Assembly (NCBI GenBank): GCA_964579765.1
Contig: CAZOIK010000131.1
Location: 1 to 45,019 of the forward strand
Direction of reading: 5' to 3'
DNA from: DATNBT01 sp964579765
GTDB lineage: Bacteria; Acidobacteriota; Vicinamibacteria; Vicinamibacterales; CAVVIG01
Length of the DNA stretch: 45,019 nt
Program-made: the position numbers and the translations under genes
The notes under the pieces: generated by a model
Told to the model about the DNA's origin: nothing
Databases searched by the model: none
The model's input: the letters and a program-made list of their open reading frames with translations, nothing else
Part shown: piece after piece, positions 13,905 through 22,806 of the stretch
Layout: each line of letters begins with the position of its first letter
Position numbering within the stretch: the stretch's first letter is position 1

Positions 13905-15728
13905 TCACCAGCCCGTCGGCGCGCCTTTGATCTGTTCGTCGAGCCATTTGTCGAGCGGCGCGAAGTAGTCGAGGATCGCCGTCGCGTCCATCTGCGTCGT
14001 CCCGGTCATCACGTTGAGTGCCTCGGGCCACGGCTTCGACTCGCCGAGCGACAGCATCGCGTTCAGTTTCTGTCCGGCCTCCTTGCTGTCGTAAATCGAG
14101 CAGCGGTAGAGCGGTGACGTGCAGCCGGCCGTCTTCGACAGCGCCCGATGGAACTGGAACTGCAGGATGTAGGCGAGGAAGTAGCGCGTGTACGGCGTGT
14201 TGTCGGGCACGTGGTACTTCGCGCCGGGATCGAAGAACTCCTCGCCGCGGGGTGAGGGCGGCGCGATGCCCTGGTACTTGAGCCGCAGATCCCACCACGC
14301 CTTGTTGTAGTCGGCGGGCTTCACCTCGCCGCTGAAGACTTTCCAGCGCCACTGATCGATCAGCAGGCCGAACGGCAGGAACGCGACCTTTTCGAGTGCG
14401 CGCTTCATCAACAGGCCGATGTCGCGTGAGGAGTCCGGCGCGGCCTTCAGCAGGCCGATCTTCACGAGGTACTCCGGTGTCACCGAGAGCGCGATGGTGT
14501 CGCCGATGGCTTCGTGGAAGCCGTCGTTCGCGCTGTCGCGGAAGAGCACCGGCTGCATGTCGTAGGCGCGCTGGTAGTAGTTGTGGCCGAGCTCGTGGTG
14601 AATCGTCGTGAAGTCCTCGGCGGTCGGCTCGATGCACATCTTGATGCGGACGTCCGTCTCGAGGTCGATGTCCCAGGCGCTCGCGTGGCAGACGACCTCG
14701 CGATCGCGCGGGCGAACGAAGAGCGAGCGCTCCCAGAACGTCTTCGGCAGCGGCGCGAACCCGAGCGACGAGTAGAACCGCTCGCCGGTCCGCATTATCT
14801 CGAGCGGAGCCATCTTCCGCTGCTTGAGGATGTCGTCGAGCGAGTAGCCCGGGTCGGCGTTCTTCGGCGCGACGAGCGGGTAGACGTTCGACCAGTCCTG
14901 CGCCCAGATGTTGCCGAGCAGGTACGCGGGAATCGGTCCGGACGCCGGCACGAGGTCGCCGTACTTCTCGTGCAGCTTCATCCGCACGTAGGCGTGCAGC
15001 TTGACGTACAGCGGCCGCACCTGATTCCAGAGGCGATCGAGCTCCTTCGTGAAGGCGTCCGGCGTCATGTCGCACTTCGCGCGCCACATCGCGCCGGTGT
15101 CGGCGAACCCGAGTTCGCGCGCGCCTTTGTTCGAAAGCTCGACGAAGCGTGCGTAGTCGTTGCGCATCGGCGGCGAGATCGTGTGCCAGCCTTCCCAGAC
15201 CTCGCGCAGCCGTTTCGGATCGCGCGACTCGGCCATGACCTTCGTGATGTCGTCGATGTTCAGGCACGTGTCGGGCTTCGCCGCGTCCGCGCACCACTTG
15301 CCTTTGCCGTACGTCGATTCGAGCCGCGCCGCAATCGACGTGAGCTCCTCGCCCTCCTTCGGATCCGAGGGCGTCACCATCACCAGCGAGAGCTTGAGCA
15401 GATTGAGCTGGCGGCGCTCGTCGGCCGGCACGGTCACCTTGTCGAACTTCGCGGCCTCCTTCGCGAACGCGGCAATCGCGTCGGTGACGCGCTGGTTCAC
15501 GCGCGCTTCGATCGCTTCGGTGTCGTCGGTGATGAAGTTCTGCTGGACCCAGCCGGCCTGGTTCTGCTCGATCTCGAGCCGCTTCATCGTCTCGTTGACG
15601 CGGTCGAGAAACTGCTTCGCCTCGGCAGGCGCCGGCGTCTCCGGGCCGGTGTGAGACGTTGCGCAGGCAGAGAGCGACAGCGCGGCCGCGACAACGGCTG
15701 CCACGCAGGACGTGCGAACAGTAGTCAT
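13905..15728 (-). CDS. M2 family (angiotensin-converting-enzyme-like) metallopeptidase, lipoprotein
   Basis: 607 residues, the usual size of bacterial M2 dipeptidyl carboxypeptidases. A lipoprotein signal (AALSLSACATS) places it in the envelope, probably the periplasm. The zinc site is complete: HHELGH with H378, E379 and H382, and the third ligand E406 in GFHEAIGD. The conserved KMCIEPTAEDFTTIHHE and DIGLLMKRALEKVAFLPFG regions are present. It cleaves dipeptides from peptide C-termini and may serve peptide nutrition. It is monocistronic; a repeat lies upstream of the ATG and the start has GGGGG eight bases before it. Confidence 0.93.
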   Translation of the reverse strand: MTTVRTSCVAAVVAAALSLSACATSHTGPETPAPAEAKQFLDRVNETMKRLEIEQNQAGWVQQNFITDDTEAIEARVNQRVTDAIAAFAKEAAKFDKVTVPADERRQLNLLKLSLVMVTPSDPKEGEELTSIAARLESTYGKGKWCADAAKPDTCLNIDDITKVMAESRDPKRLREVWEGWHTISPPMRNDYARFVELSNKGARELGFADTGAMWRAKCDMTPDAFTKELDRLWNQVRPLYVKLHAYVRMKLHEKYGDLVPASGPIPAYLLGNIWAQDWSNVYPLVAPKNADPGYSLDDILKQRKMAPLEIMRTGERFYSSLGFAPLPKTFWERSLFVRPRDREVVCHASAWDIDLETDVRIKMCIEPTAEDFTTIHHELGHNYYQRAYDMQPVLFRDSANDGFHEAIGDTIALSVTPEYLVKIGLLKAAPDSSRDIGLLMKRALEKVAFLPFGLLIDQWRWKVFSGEVKPADYNKAWWDLRLKYQGIAPPSPRGEEFFDPGAKYHVPDNTPYTRYFLAYILQFQFHRALSKTAGCTSPLYRCSIYDSKEAGQKLNAMLSLGESKPWPEALNVMTGTTQMDATAILDYFAPLDKWLDEQIKGAPTGW

Positions 15729-15746
15729 GCTGATGCCCCCAGAACG

Positions 15747-15771
15747 TGTAGCGCGGGCCTTTCAGGGCCGC
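15747..15771. repeat. TAG-hairpin repeat upstream of M2 peptidase
   Basis: GTAGCGCGGGCCTTTCAGGGCCGCG-type unit, an imperfect hairpin with the TTTCA loop. Here it lies between the 5' side of one gene and the 3' end of another and does not supply a stop codon, so it is the exception among the TAG-type repeats in this window. Confidence 0.65.
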
Positions 15772-15781
15772 GAATGCCGGG

Positions 15782-16432
15782 TCAGCTGAACGTGCCGAGT
15801 GTCGCGGACACGATCAGCGGTGCGCCCGTCGCCGCCTTCACCGCGTCGAGCGTCGTGTCGGCCGCAATCTCGCGCAGCCGCAGGCCCTCCGGCGTGACGT
15901 CGATCACGGCTTTCTCGGTGACGATGAGGTTGACGACGTGGACGCCGGTGAAGGGCAGCGTGCAGCGCGTGAGAATCTTGTGACCGCCGTCCTTGGTCGT
16001 GTGCTCCATCGCGACGATGACCTTCTTCGCGCCGGCGACGAGATCCATCGCGCCGCCCATGCCCTTGACCATCTTGCCGGGGATCATCCAGTTGGCGAGG
16101 TTGCCTTCCTGATCGACCTGCAGCGCGCCGAGGACGGTGACGTCGATGTGCCCGCCGCGCACCATGGCGAACGACTCGGCGCTGTTGAAGTACGCGCAGC
16201 CGGGCAGCTCCGAGACGGTCTCTTTGCCGGCGTTGATGAGATCCGGATCGACCTCGTCCGCGCGCGGGTACGGCCCGACGCCGAGCATCCCGTTCTCCGA
16301 GTGCAGCGTGATGTCGATGCCGTGGGGGACGTGGTTGGCGACGAGCGTCGGCATGCCGATGCCGAGGTTGACGTAGTCGCCGTCCTTCAGCTCGCGGGCA
16401 ATCCGGCGGGCGATGCGTTCGCGCGCGTCCAT
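15782..16432 (-). CDS. scoB: 3-oxoacid CoA-transferase subunit B
   Basis: 216 residues, standard for the beta subunit of succinyl-CoA:3-ketoacid (or acetoacetate) CoA-transferase. Motifs: NLGIGMPTLVANHVP, SENG with the catalytic glutamate E46 that carries CoA as a thioester, GGHIDVTVLGALQVD, GKMVKGMGGAMDLVAGAKKVIVAMEH and CTLPFTG. It transfers CoA to acetoacetate for ketone-body and PHB-monomer use. Its ATG overlaps the stop of the alpha subunit by one base (TGATG), so the heterodimer is translationally coupled. Confidence 0.95.
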   Translation of the reverse strand: MDARERIARRIARELKDGDYVNLGIGMPTLVANHVPHGIDITLHSENGMLGVGPYPRADEVDPDLINAGKETVSELPGCAYFNSAESFAMVRGGHIDVTVLGALQVDQEGNLANWMIPGKMVKGMGGAMDLVAGAKKVIVAMEHTTKDGGHKILTRCTLPFTGVHVVNLIVTEKAVIDVTPEGLRLREIAADTTLDAVKAATGAPLIVSATLGTFS

Positions 16433-17124
16433 CAGGCCCTCACCGTCCGCTTTTCGATCCGCTTCTCGTACCGCTCGCCCTGGATGATGTGCTTCACGAA
16501 GATGCCCGGCGTGACGATGTGATCGGGATCGAGGGCGCCCGGCTCGACCAGCTCTTCCACTTCGGCGATAGTCACCGCTGCCGCCGTCGCCATCACCGGG
16601 TTGAAGTTCCGCGCCGTGCGCCTGTATATAAGGTTGCCGAGCCGGTCGCCCTTCCAGGCCTTGACGAACGCGAAGTCGGCGCGCAGCGGCTGTTCCAGCA
16701 CGTAGCCCTTGCCGTTGATGACCCGCGTTTCCTTGCCCTCGGCGACGATGGTGCCGTAGGCAGTCGGCGTGAAGAAGCCCTCGATGCCGGCGCCGCCGGC
16801 GCGCATCCGTTCGGCGAACGTGCCCTGCGGGACGAGCTCGACGTCGAGCTCACCGCTCAGAAACTGCCGCTCGAATTCCTTGTTCTCGCCGACGTAGGTC
16901 GAGATCATCTTCTTCACCTGCCGCGAGCGCAGCAGGACGCCGGCGCCGAACTCGTCTACGCCCGCGTTGTTGCTGATGACCGTCAGGCCCGTCGTGCCGC
17001 GCGCGTGGAGCGCGCGAATCAGGTTTTCGGGGATGCCGCACAGGCCGAAGCCGCCCATCATGATCGACGCGCCGTCGCGCACGAGCGCCGCGGCGGCGTC
17101 CGCGTTGGGCAGAACCTTGTTCAC
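16432..17124 (-). CDS. scoA: 3-oxoacid CoA-transferase subunit A
   Basis: 230 residues starting at GTG 17124. Motifs of the alpha subunit: SIMMGGFGLCGIPENLI, TVISNNAGVDEFGAGVLL, YVGENKEFERQFLSGELDVELVPQGTFAERMRAGGAGIEGFFTPTA and NPVMATAA. A perfect TATAAT (complement of 17131-17136) lies six bases upstream, giving a leaderless mRNA. The same bases overlap the -10 box of the divergent biotin carboxylase gene. A very long upstream open frame is antisense to that gene and is not real. Confidence 0.95.
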   Translation of the reverse strand: MNKVLPNADAAAALVRDGASIMMGGFGLCGIPENLIRALHARGTTGLTVISNNAGVDEFGAGVLLRSRQVKKMISTYVGENKEFERQFLSGELDVELVPQGTFAERMRAGGAGIEGFFTPTAYGTIVAEGKETRVINGKGYVLEQPLRADFAFVKAWKGDRLGNLIYRRTARNFNPVMATAAAVTIAEVEELVEPGALDPDHIVTPGIFVKHIIQGERYEKRIEKRTVRA

Positions 17125-17130
17125 GGCCGA

Positions 17131-17138
17131 ATTATACT
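17131..17138. promoter_or_regulatory. Bidirectional -10 element, scoA / biotin carboxylase
   Basis: Eight bases (attatact) contain TATAAT on the minus strand (17136-17131) and TATACT on the plus strand (17133-17138), overlapping by four bases. GTG 17124 and GTG 17146 follow after six and seven bases. Only 21 bases separate the two start codons, so both transcripts are predicted leaderless and the two promoters should compete for polymerase. Confidence 0.7.
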
Positions 17139-17145
17139 CAGCGAA

Positions 17146-18660
17146 GTGAAAAAAATTCTGATCGCCAACCGCGGCGAGATCGCCGTCCGCGTCATTCGCG
17201 CGTGCCGTGAGATGGGCATCTCGCCGGTCGCCGTCTACTCCGAGTGCGATCGCACGGCCCTCCACGTGCGTCTCGCCGACGAAGCCTACGCAGTCGGGCC
17301 GAGCGCGCCCCGTGACAGCTACCTCCGCATCGACCGCATCGTCGATGCGGCGAAGCGATCGGGGGCGGACGGCGTCCATCCCGGCTACGGATTTCTTGCC
17401 GAGAACGAGCAGTTCGCGCAGGCCGTGCGCGACGCCGGCCTGACCTTCGTCGGGCCGACGCCAGAGGCGATCGCGCTGATGGGCAGCAAGACGGCGGCCC
17501 GCAGCGCCGCGAAGCGGGCCGGCGTGCCGCTCGTGCCCGGCGGAGACGGGCCGATCGCCGCCGATGCGACGGACGCGCAGGTCCACGCGCTCGGCGCCGC
17601 AGTGGGCTACCCGCTGCTCGTGAAAGCCGTCGCGGGCGGCGGCGGCAAGGGTATGCGGACGGTGGGGCAGGCCGCCGATCTGCTCGGCGCAATCACGGCC
17701 GCGCGCTCGGAAGCCGGGAGCGCATTCGGCGATCCGGCCGTGTATCTCGAACGCCGGCTGCTGCGCCCGCGCCACATCGAGGTGCAGCTGCTCGGCGACG
17801 CGCACGGGACGGTCGTGCCGTTCGTCGAGCGTGAGTGCTCTATTCAGCGGCGCCACCAGAAAGTCGTGGAGGAGACGCCGTCGCCGGCCGTCTCCCCCGG
17901 CCTGCGGCGCGCGATCACGGCCGCCGCGGCGGCCGTGGCGAAGAGCGTCGGTTACACCAACGCCGGCACCATCGAGTTCCTGCTCGACGAGGACGGCCGC
18001 TTCTACTTCCTCGAGATGAACACGCGGCTGCAGGTCGAGCATCCGATCACGGAAGCGGTGACCGGCCTCGATCTCGTGCGCTGGCAGATCCGGATCGCAC
18101 GCGGCGAGCGCGTCGTCGTCGATCCGGAGCGGCTGCTGACGCCCTCCGGCCACGCGATCGAGTGCCGCGTCTACGCGGAAGATCCCGACAACGGCTTTCT
18201 GCCGTCGCCCGGGCACATCGTCGATCTCCGCGCGCCCGCCGGGCCGGGCGTCCGCAACGACAGCGGCGTCGAGGCGGGGCACGACGTGCCGATCTACTAC
18301 GACCCGATGATCTCGAAGCTCGTCGCCTGGGCCGAAGATCGCCCAGCCGCCGTCGAACGCATGCGACGCGCGCTCTCGGAATACGTGGTCTCCGGCATCA
18401 AGACGACGCTGCCGTTCTTCCTCTGGCTCTTCGAGCAGCCCGAGTTCCGGGACGCGGCCTTTCACACCGCATATCTCGACGAGGTGCTCGCCACGCGCAA
18501 CGGGACCGCGTTTGCCCAGGCGGCGCCGGCCGTCGAAGACGTCGCGGTGATGGCCGCCGCGATCCGCTCCGTGCTGTCCACGCCGCCGGCGAGCGGCGCG
18601 TCGTCCGGTACCGTGGGAAAGTGGAAGGCGCAGGCGCGGTCCGAAGGTTTGCGCGACTAG
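17146..18660 (+). CDS. Biotin carboxylase subunit (AccC/PccA-like)
   Basis: 504 residues from GTG 17146. Carboxylates biotin on a carrier protein with ATP and bicarbonate. N-terminal MKKILIANRGEIAVRVIRACREMG, the ATP-grasp glycine loop GGGGKGMR (164-171), FVERECSIQRRHQKVVEE, and the EMNTRLQVEHPITEAVTGLDLVRWQ signature are all intact. AccC is ~450 residues; the extra ~50 (a Pro/Ala/Ser-rich tail) resemble the shortened alpha subunits of acyl-CoA or pyruvate carboxylases. No biotin attachment motif (AMKM) is present and no BCCP or carboxyltransferase gene is adjacent, so the acyl-CoA substrate is unknown. Confidence 0.92.
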   Translation: MKKILIANRGEIAVRVIRACREMGISPVAVYSECDRTALHVRLADEAYAVGPSAPRDSYLRIDRIVDAAKRSGADGVHPGYGFLAENEQFAQAVRDAGLTFVGPTPEAIALMGSKTAARSAAKRAGVPLVPGGDGPIAADATDAQVHALGAAVGYPLLVKAVAGGGGKGMRTVGQAADLLGAITAARSEAGSAFGDPAVYLERRLLRPRHIEVQLLGDAHGTVVPFVERECSIQRRHQKVVEETPSPAVSPGLRRAITAAAAAVAKSVGYTNAGTIEFLLDEDGRFYFLEMNTRLQVEHPITEAVTGLDLVRWQIRIARGERVVVDPERLLTPSGHAIECRVYAEDPDNGFLPSPGHIVDLRAPAGPGVRNDSGVEAGHDVPIYYDPMISKLVAWAEDRPAAVERMRRALSEYVVSGIKTTLPFFLWLFEQPEFRDAAFHTAYLDEVLATRNGTAFAQAAPAVEDVAVMAAAIRSVLSTPPASGASSGTVGKWKAQARSEGLRD

Positions 18661-18709
18661 CAGACGATGTGACAGACTTTCGCGGCCCATTTTCATGGAG
18701 ATGCAGACC

Positions 18710-19624
18710 ATGACCAGACGCTTTGTGTTGTCGTGCGCGGCGCTCGCCGGACTCGTCGTGCTCGTCGCGCCCGCGATCGCGCGCGCGCAGGGCCAGCAGG
18801 ACTTCAGCAAGGTCCAGATCAAGACGACGAAGCTGGCCAGCAACTTCTACACGCTCGAAGGACAGGGCGGCACGATTGGCGTGCTCACCGGCCCCGACGG
18901 CGTCTTCATGGTTGACGCGCAGTTCGCGCCGCTGTCGGAGAAGATCGACGCGGCGATCAAGCAGATCTCCGACGGCCGCATCCGTTTCCTCGTCAACACG
19001 CACGTACACGGCGATCACACGGGCGGCAACGCCAACTTCGGCCGGCTGGGCGCGACGATTCTGGCGCGCGAGAACCTGCGGCGCCGCCTCGAGCACCCGA
19101 ACCCCGGCGCGAACGGCCAGCCCGGCGTGCCGATGGAGGCCGCGGGCCTGCCGATGATCACGTACGACGCGCCGATCACGCTGCACATGAACGGCGAGGA
19201 GATTCGCCTGATTCCGGCGCCGAAGGCGCACACCGACGGCGACACGTTCGTGAAATTCGTGAACGACGACGTCATCATGACGGGCGACTTCTTCCGTTCG
19301 ATTCAGTTCCCGAACATCGATCGGGCGAATGGCGGATCGCTAACCGGTGTGCTCGACGGGCTGAGCGCGGTCATCGCGAACGCCGGGCCGAACACGAAGA
19401 TCGTGCCGGGGCACGGTCCCGTGGTCGATCGCGCCTTCGTCGTCGCTCATCGTCAGATGGTCGAGGCGATTCGCGACAAGGTCGCCGCGCTCGTGCGCGA
19501 GGGGAAGACGCAAGAGCAGGTGGTCGCGGCGAAGCCGACCGCAGATTACGACGCCAAGGTGCAGCAGGCCGGCACGACCGGCGATCGGTTCATCGGTCAG
19601 CTGTACGCCGAGCTCAAGAAGTAG
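18710..19624 (+). CDS. Secreted metallo-beta-lactamase-fold hydrolase
   Basis: 304 residues from ATG 18710 (GGAG nine bases upstream; ATG 18695 and 18701 are alternatives). The signal peptide RRFVLSCAALAGLVVLVAPAIARAQ directs export. The MBL zinc motif HVHGDH is at 98-103, followed by PAPKAHTDGDTFVKF, MTGDFF and VPGHGP, which complete the dinuclear site. This subtype is common as cyclase-like or quinoprotein-relay secreted hydrolases; the substrate is unknown. It lies 49 bases after the biotin carboxylase gene, perhaps co-transcribed. The TAG stop begins a hairpin repeat. Confidence 0.9.
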   Translation: MTRRFVLSCAALAGLVVLVAPAIARAQGQQDFSKVQIKTTKLASNFYTLEGQGGTIGVLTGPDGVFMVDAQFAPLSEKIDAAIKQISDGRIRFLVNTHVHGDHTGGNANFGRLGATILARENLRRRLEHPNPGANGQPGVPMEAAGLPMITYDAPITLHMNGEEIRLIPAPKAHTDGDTFVKFVNDDVIMTGDFFRSIQFPNIDRANGGSLTGVLDGLSAVIANAGPNTKIVPGHGPVVDRAFVVAHRQMVEAIRDKVAALVREGKTQEQVVAAKPTADYDAKVQQAGTTGDRFIGQLYAELKK

Positions 19625-19670
19625 TGCAGGCAGGAGCGCCTGCGGCCAGCCGTGCGCAGGAGCGCGCGGC
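19622..19670. repeat. Double TAG-hairpin repeat, AGGA-loop variant
   Basis: TAGT then GCAGGC-AGGAGC-GCCTGC (19626-19643), followed by GCCGTGCGC-AGGA-GCGCGCGGC (19649-19670, one mismatch). The TAG is the stop of the MBL hydrolase. Stems differ from the TTCA/TGAA repeats while architecture is kept. Confidence 0.75.
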
Positions 19671-19718
19671 TCGGCGTCAGTTCGCGGCGGGGGTGGGGCC
19701 CCGCCGCCAGTGGAAAAA

Positions 19719-21002
19719 ATGACTCACGAGATTGCTTTCGAAATGGCGACGTCGAGCGTGCGCTACGGCGTCGGCGTCACGCGCGAAGTGGGGATGGACC
19801 TGGCCGACCTCGGCGTTACGCACGCGCTCGTCGTCATCGATCCGGTTGTGGCGAAGTCGAAGACCGGCGACGTCGTGCGCAACTCGCTCGACGCGGCGGG
19901 CGTGAGGTTCACGGTGTACGACAGGATTCGCGTCGAGCCGACCGACGAGTCGTTCCTCGACGCGATCAACTTCGCGAAGGGGCTGGGCGGCTTCGACGCC
20001 ATCGTCGCCGTCGGCGGCGGATCGACGATCGACACGGCGAAGGCCGTCAACCTCTATGTCACGTACCCTCCCGCGGATTTTCTCGACTACGTGAACCCGC
20101 CGATCGGCAAGGGCCTGCCGGTGCCGGGTCCGGTCAAGCCGCTCATCGCGATTCCGACGACGGCGGGCACCGGCAGCGAGACGACGGGCGTGAGCATTTT
20201 CGACTTGAAGCGGATGCACGCGAAGACGGGCATCGCCAACCGGCGGCTGAAGCCGACGCTCGGCCTGCTCGATCCGGAGAACACGCGCACGATGCCCGGT
20301 CCGGTCGCCGCGTCATCCGGGCTCGACATCCTGAGCCATGCGATCGAGTCGTTCACGGCGATGCCGTACACCGATCGTCCCGCGCCGGAGAGCCCGCGGA
20401 TGCGGCCCGCCTACCAGGGGAGCAACCCGATCAGCGACATCTGGTCGCTCGCCTCGCTCGACATCGTGAACAAGTACTTGATCCGCGCGTCGCGCGATCC
20501 CGGCGACGACGAGGCGCGGGGCAAGATGATCCTCGCGGCCTCGTACGCGGGGGTCGGCTTCGGCAACGCCGGCGTGCACCTGCCGCACGGGATGTCGTAT
20601 CCCGTGTCGGGCAACGTGAAGAGTTGGGTTGCGGACGGCTACTCGACGGATCATCCGCTCGTGCCGCACGGCTTCTCGGTGATCCTCAACGCGCCTGCCG
20701 TGTTCCGGTTCACCGCGTCGGCGAACCCCGAGCGGCACCTGCAGGCCGCCGCCGCACTCGGCGCGAACGTCTCGGGCGTGAAGAAGGAAGACGCCGGCAA
20801 GGTGCTGGCCGATCGGATCACGTGGTTCATGCAGCAGTTGAAGACGCCGAACGGCCTGAAGGCGATCGGCTACACGTCGTCCGACATTCCCGCGCTCGTC
20901 GAAGGCACGCTGCCGCAACACCGCGTGACGAAGCTGTCGCCGCGTCCCGCCGGCCCCGAGGATCTCGCGCGCCTGTTCGAAGACGCGATGACCGCCTGGT
21001 AG
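19719..21002 (+). CDS. Hydroxyacid-oxoacid transhydrogenase (iron-containing ADH family)
   Basis: 427 residues (GTG 19710 is a possible start three codons upstream). An iron-containing alcohol dehydrogenase of the HOT/ADHFE1 subgroup: EIAFEMATSSVRYG start, GGGSTIDTAK (99-108), PTTAGTGSE (146-154), LDILSHAIESF, and the group-typical GVGFGNAGVHLPHGMSYPVSG with metal-binding histidines. Known HOT enzymes oxidise 4-hydroxybutyrate to succinate semialdehyde while reducing 2-oxoglutarate. Proximity to the CoA-transferase genes fits short-chain hydroxyacid metabolism. It is convergent with the ABC operon, with only one base between the stops. Confidence 0.9.
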   Translation: MTHEIAFEMATSSVRYGVGVTREVGMDLADLGVTHALVVIDPVVAKSKTGDVVRNSLDAAGVRFTVYDRIRVEPTDESFLDAINFAKGLGGFDAIVAVGGGSTIDTAKAVNLYVTYPPADFLDYVNPPIGKGLPVPGPVKPLIAIPTTAGTGSETTGVSIFDLKRMHAKTGIANRRLKPTLGLLDPENTRTMPGPVAASSGLDILSHAIESFTAMPYTDRPAPESPRMRPAYQGSNPISDIWSLASLDIVNKYLIRASRDPGDDEARGKMILAASYAGVGFGNAGVHLPHGMSYPVSGNVKSWVADGYSTDHPLVPHGFSVILNAPAVFRFTASANPERHLQAAAALGANVSGVKKEDAGKVLADRITWFMQQLKTPNGLKAIGYTSSDIPALVEGTLPQHRVTKLSPRPAGPEDLARLFEDAMTAW

Positions 21003-21003
21003 C

Positions 21004-22806
21004 CTAGCTGGCTCGCTTGCCGTGGAGGAGCATGTCGAGTGCGTGCTCCATGGATCCGGCGGGCACGATGTCGCCGGCGTTGACGAAGAAGATCTCGTCG
21101 GCCCCTGCGATCGTGTTCAGCCGGTGGGCGATGATGACTTTCGTCGTGGACGGCGGCAGCTTGTCGATGATCTGCTGCAGCAGCTGCTCGGTCACGGTGT
21201 CGATGTTCGCCGTCGCCTCGTCCAGAATCAGCAGTTCCGGATCCCGCAGCACCGTCCGCATGAAGGCGATGAGCTGTTTCTGCCCCAGGCTGATCGTGGT
21301 GCCGCTTGCGGCCACCTTCGTCTGGAGGCCCTCGTCGAACCGCGCCAGCAGCCGATCGAGATTGCGTTCGGCGAAGACGCCCAGCAGCTGTTCGTCGGAA
21401 AGGCCCATGTACCGATCGTTGCCGTACAGGATGTTGTCGCGGACGGTCCCTGTGAAGAGCAGCGGGTCCTGCAGGATGAAGCCGATCTTCCTGCTTCGCT
21501 CTTCTGGCGAACACGATCGGATGTCCATGCCGTCGAGCAGGACGCGTCCGGCCGTCGGGTCGTACAGCCTGGCCATGAGCGACGCCGTCGTCGTCTTGCC
21601 GCCGCCGGTGGGGCCGACGAACGCATACGTTTTGCCCTGTTCGAGCCTGAATGTCGAGTCCGTCAGCACGTTCCGCCCGCCGGGATAGCTGAACGTGACG
21701 TGCTCGAATTCCAGCACGGCGGCATCCGAACGGACGGGCTCGGTGGACGGCATCACGAGCAGGTTCGACTCGAGCGCGAGCACCGCGGAGATGCGGTCGA
21801 GCGCGGCCAGCGCCTGCTGGTACGCCGTCCACACCGCGGCGAGCTGGCGGAGGGGAATGTAGAAGTTGTTCACGTACAAGAAGAACCCGATCAGCAGGCC
21901 GACCGTGAATTGCCCTTCGGTGATGAGCACGATGCCGTAGGCCAGCACCGCCACCTGTGCGAGGTTGTACGCCAGGCCGTAAATCGGCTGGAACACGTTG
22001 TTGGCCAGCCCCGCCCCCACCGACGCCCGGTAGGTCTGCTCGTTCGCGGCGTTGAACTTCCTGCGGAAATAGTCGAGGCGGTTGAACGCCACGATGACCC
22101 GGAAGTTGCTCAGGCTCTCCGTGATTTCCGCGCTCATTCCGCCGAGCGACTGCAGGCTCGCGAGGTTCTTGTGCTTGACCCAGGCGGAGAGCAGCCGCGT
22201 CACGACGAGCACGCCCACGGCGGGTGCCAGCGCCGTCAGGCCGAGGCGCACGTTCAGCGTCAGGATGAAGATCGCCGCGCCCGTCATGAAGAAGAGGTTG
22301 CTCGCGAACTGCATCAGCGACTGCGCGAAGAACACGTTCAGCTTGTCCGTGTCGTTGTTGATGCGCGAGATGAGGTCGCCGGCCTTGTTCTGGTTGAAGA
22401 AGTCGAGCGGCAGCTGCTGCAGCTTGGTGAAGATGGCGTTGCGCAGCTTGTACAGCACCTGCCGCCCGACCCTGCCCATCGACAGGGTCTGCGCGTAGCT
22501 CGCGACGAGGCCGACCAGGTAGATCCCGAGCAGGATCGCGGCCCATTGCAGCACGCCGGCGAAGTTCCCGCGCGTGACGTCGTTGTCCACGGCCCGGGCG
22601 ATGACGACGGGACCGAGAAGACCGGACAGCGAGCTGGCCAGCATCGCCGCGACCGCGATCGCGACGTTGCGCTTCTCGTCGGCCATGAGCGGCGCCAGGC
22701 GCCTCAGCGCCGATCCAAGCGTGGCCTTGCGGGCCTGCCCCTCGCGACCGTCCGGGCTACTGAGCGCGTAGTAGTTCGTAGTGGCTGGTGCTTCGCTGGG
22801 AGTCAT
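21004..22806 (-). CDS. ABC exporter half-transporter, canonical-Walker B subunit
   Basis: 600 residues: six-helix membrane domain (~45-340) then an ATPase domain (~365-600). Walker A GPTGGGKT (398-405), Q-loop FILQDPLL, Walker B LLILDE with catalytic E530, H-loop H561. The signature is degenerate, ISLGQ (505-509) instead of LSGGQ. This complements the partner at 22757-24517, so the pair should form one canonical and one degenerate nucleotide site, as in LmrCD/TmrAB-type heterodimers. The start overlaps the partner's end by 50 bases, an unusually long overlap implying translational coupling. Probably exports lipids or drugs; substrate not predictable. Confidence 0.93.
   Translation of the reverse strand: MTPSEAPATTNYYALSSPDGREGQARKATLGSALRRLAPLMADEKRNVAIAVAAMLASSLSGLLGPVVIARAVDNDVTRGNFAGVLQWAAILLGIYLVGLVASYAQTLSMGRVGRQVLYKLRNAIFTKLQQLPLDFFNQNKAGDLISRINNDTDKLNVFFAQSLMQFASNLFFMTGAAIFILTLNVRLGLTALAPAVGVLVVTRLLSAWVKHKNLASLQSLGGMSAEITESLSNFRVIVAFNRLDYFRRKFNAANEQTYRASVGAGLANNVFQPIYGLAYNLAQVAVLAYGIVLITEGQFTVGLLIGFFLYVNNFYIPLRQLAAVWTAYQQALAALDRISAVLALESNLLVMPSTEPVRSDAAVLEFEHVTFSYPGGRNVLTDSTFRLEQGKTYAFVGPTGGGKTTTASLMARLYDPTAGRVLLDGMDIRSCSPEERSRKIGFILQDPLLFTGTVRDNILYGNDRYMGLSDEQLLGVFAERNLDRLLARFDEGLQTKVAASGTTISLGQKQLIAFMRTVLRDPELLILDEATANIDTVTEQLLQQIIDKLPPSTTKVIIAHRLNTIAGADEIFFVNAGDIVPAGSMEHALDMLLHGKRAS

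Noticed and set aside
17125..18843. Long N-terminal extension of the scoA frame up to 18843
   Set aside because: The extension is antisense to biotin carboxylase; the CoA-transferase family starts at the GTG at 17124, which has a perfect -10 box six bases upstream.
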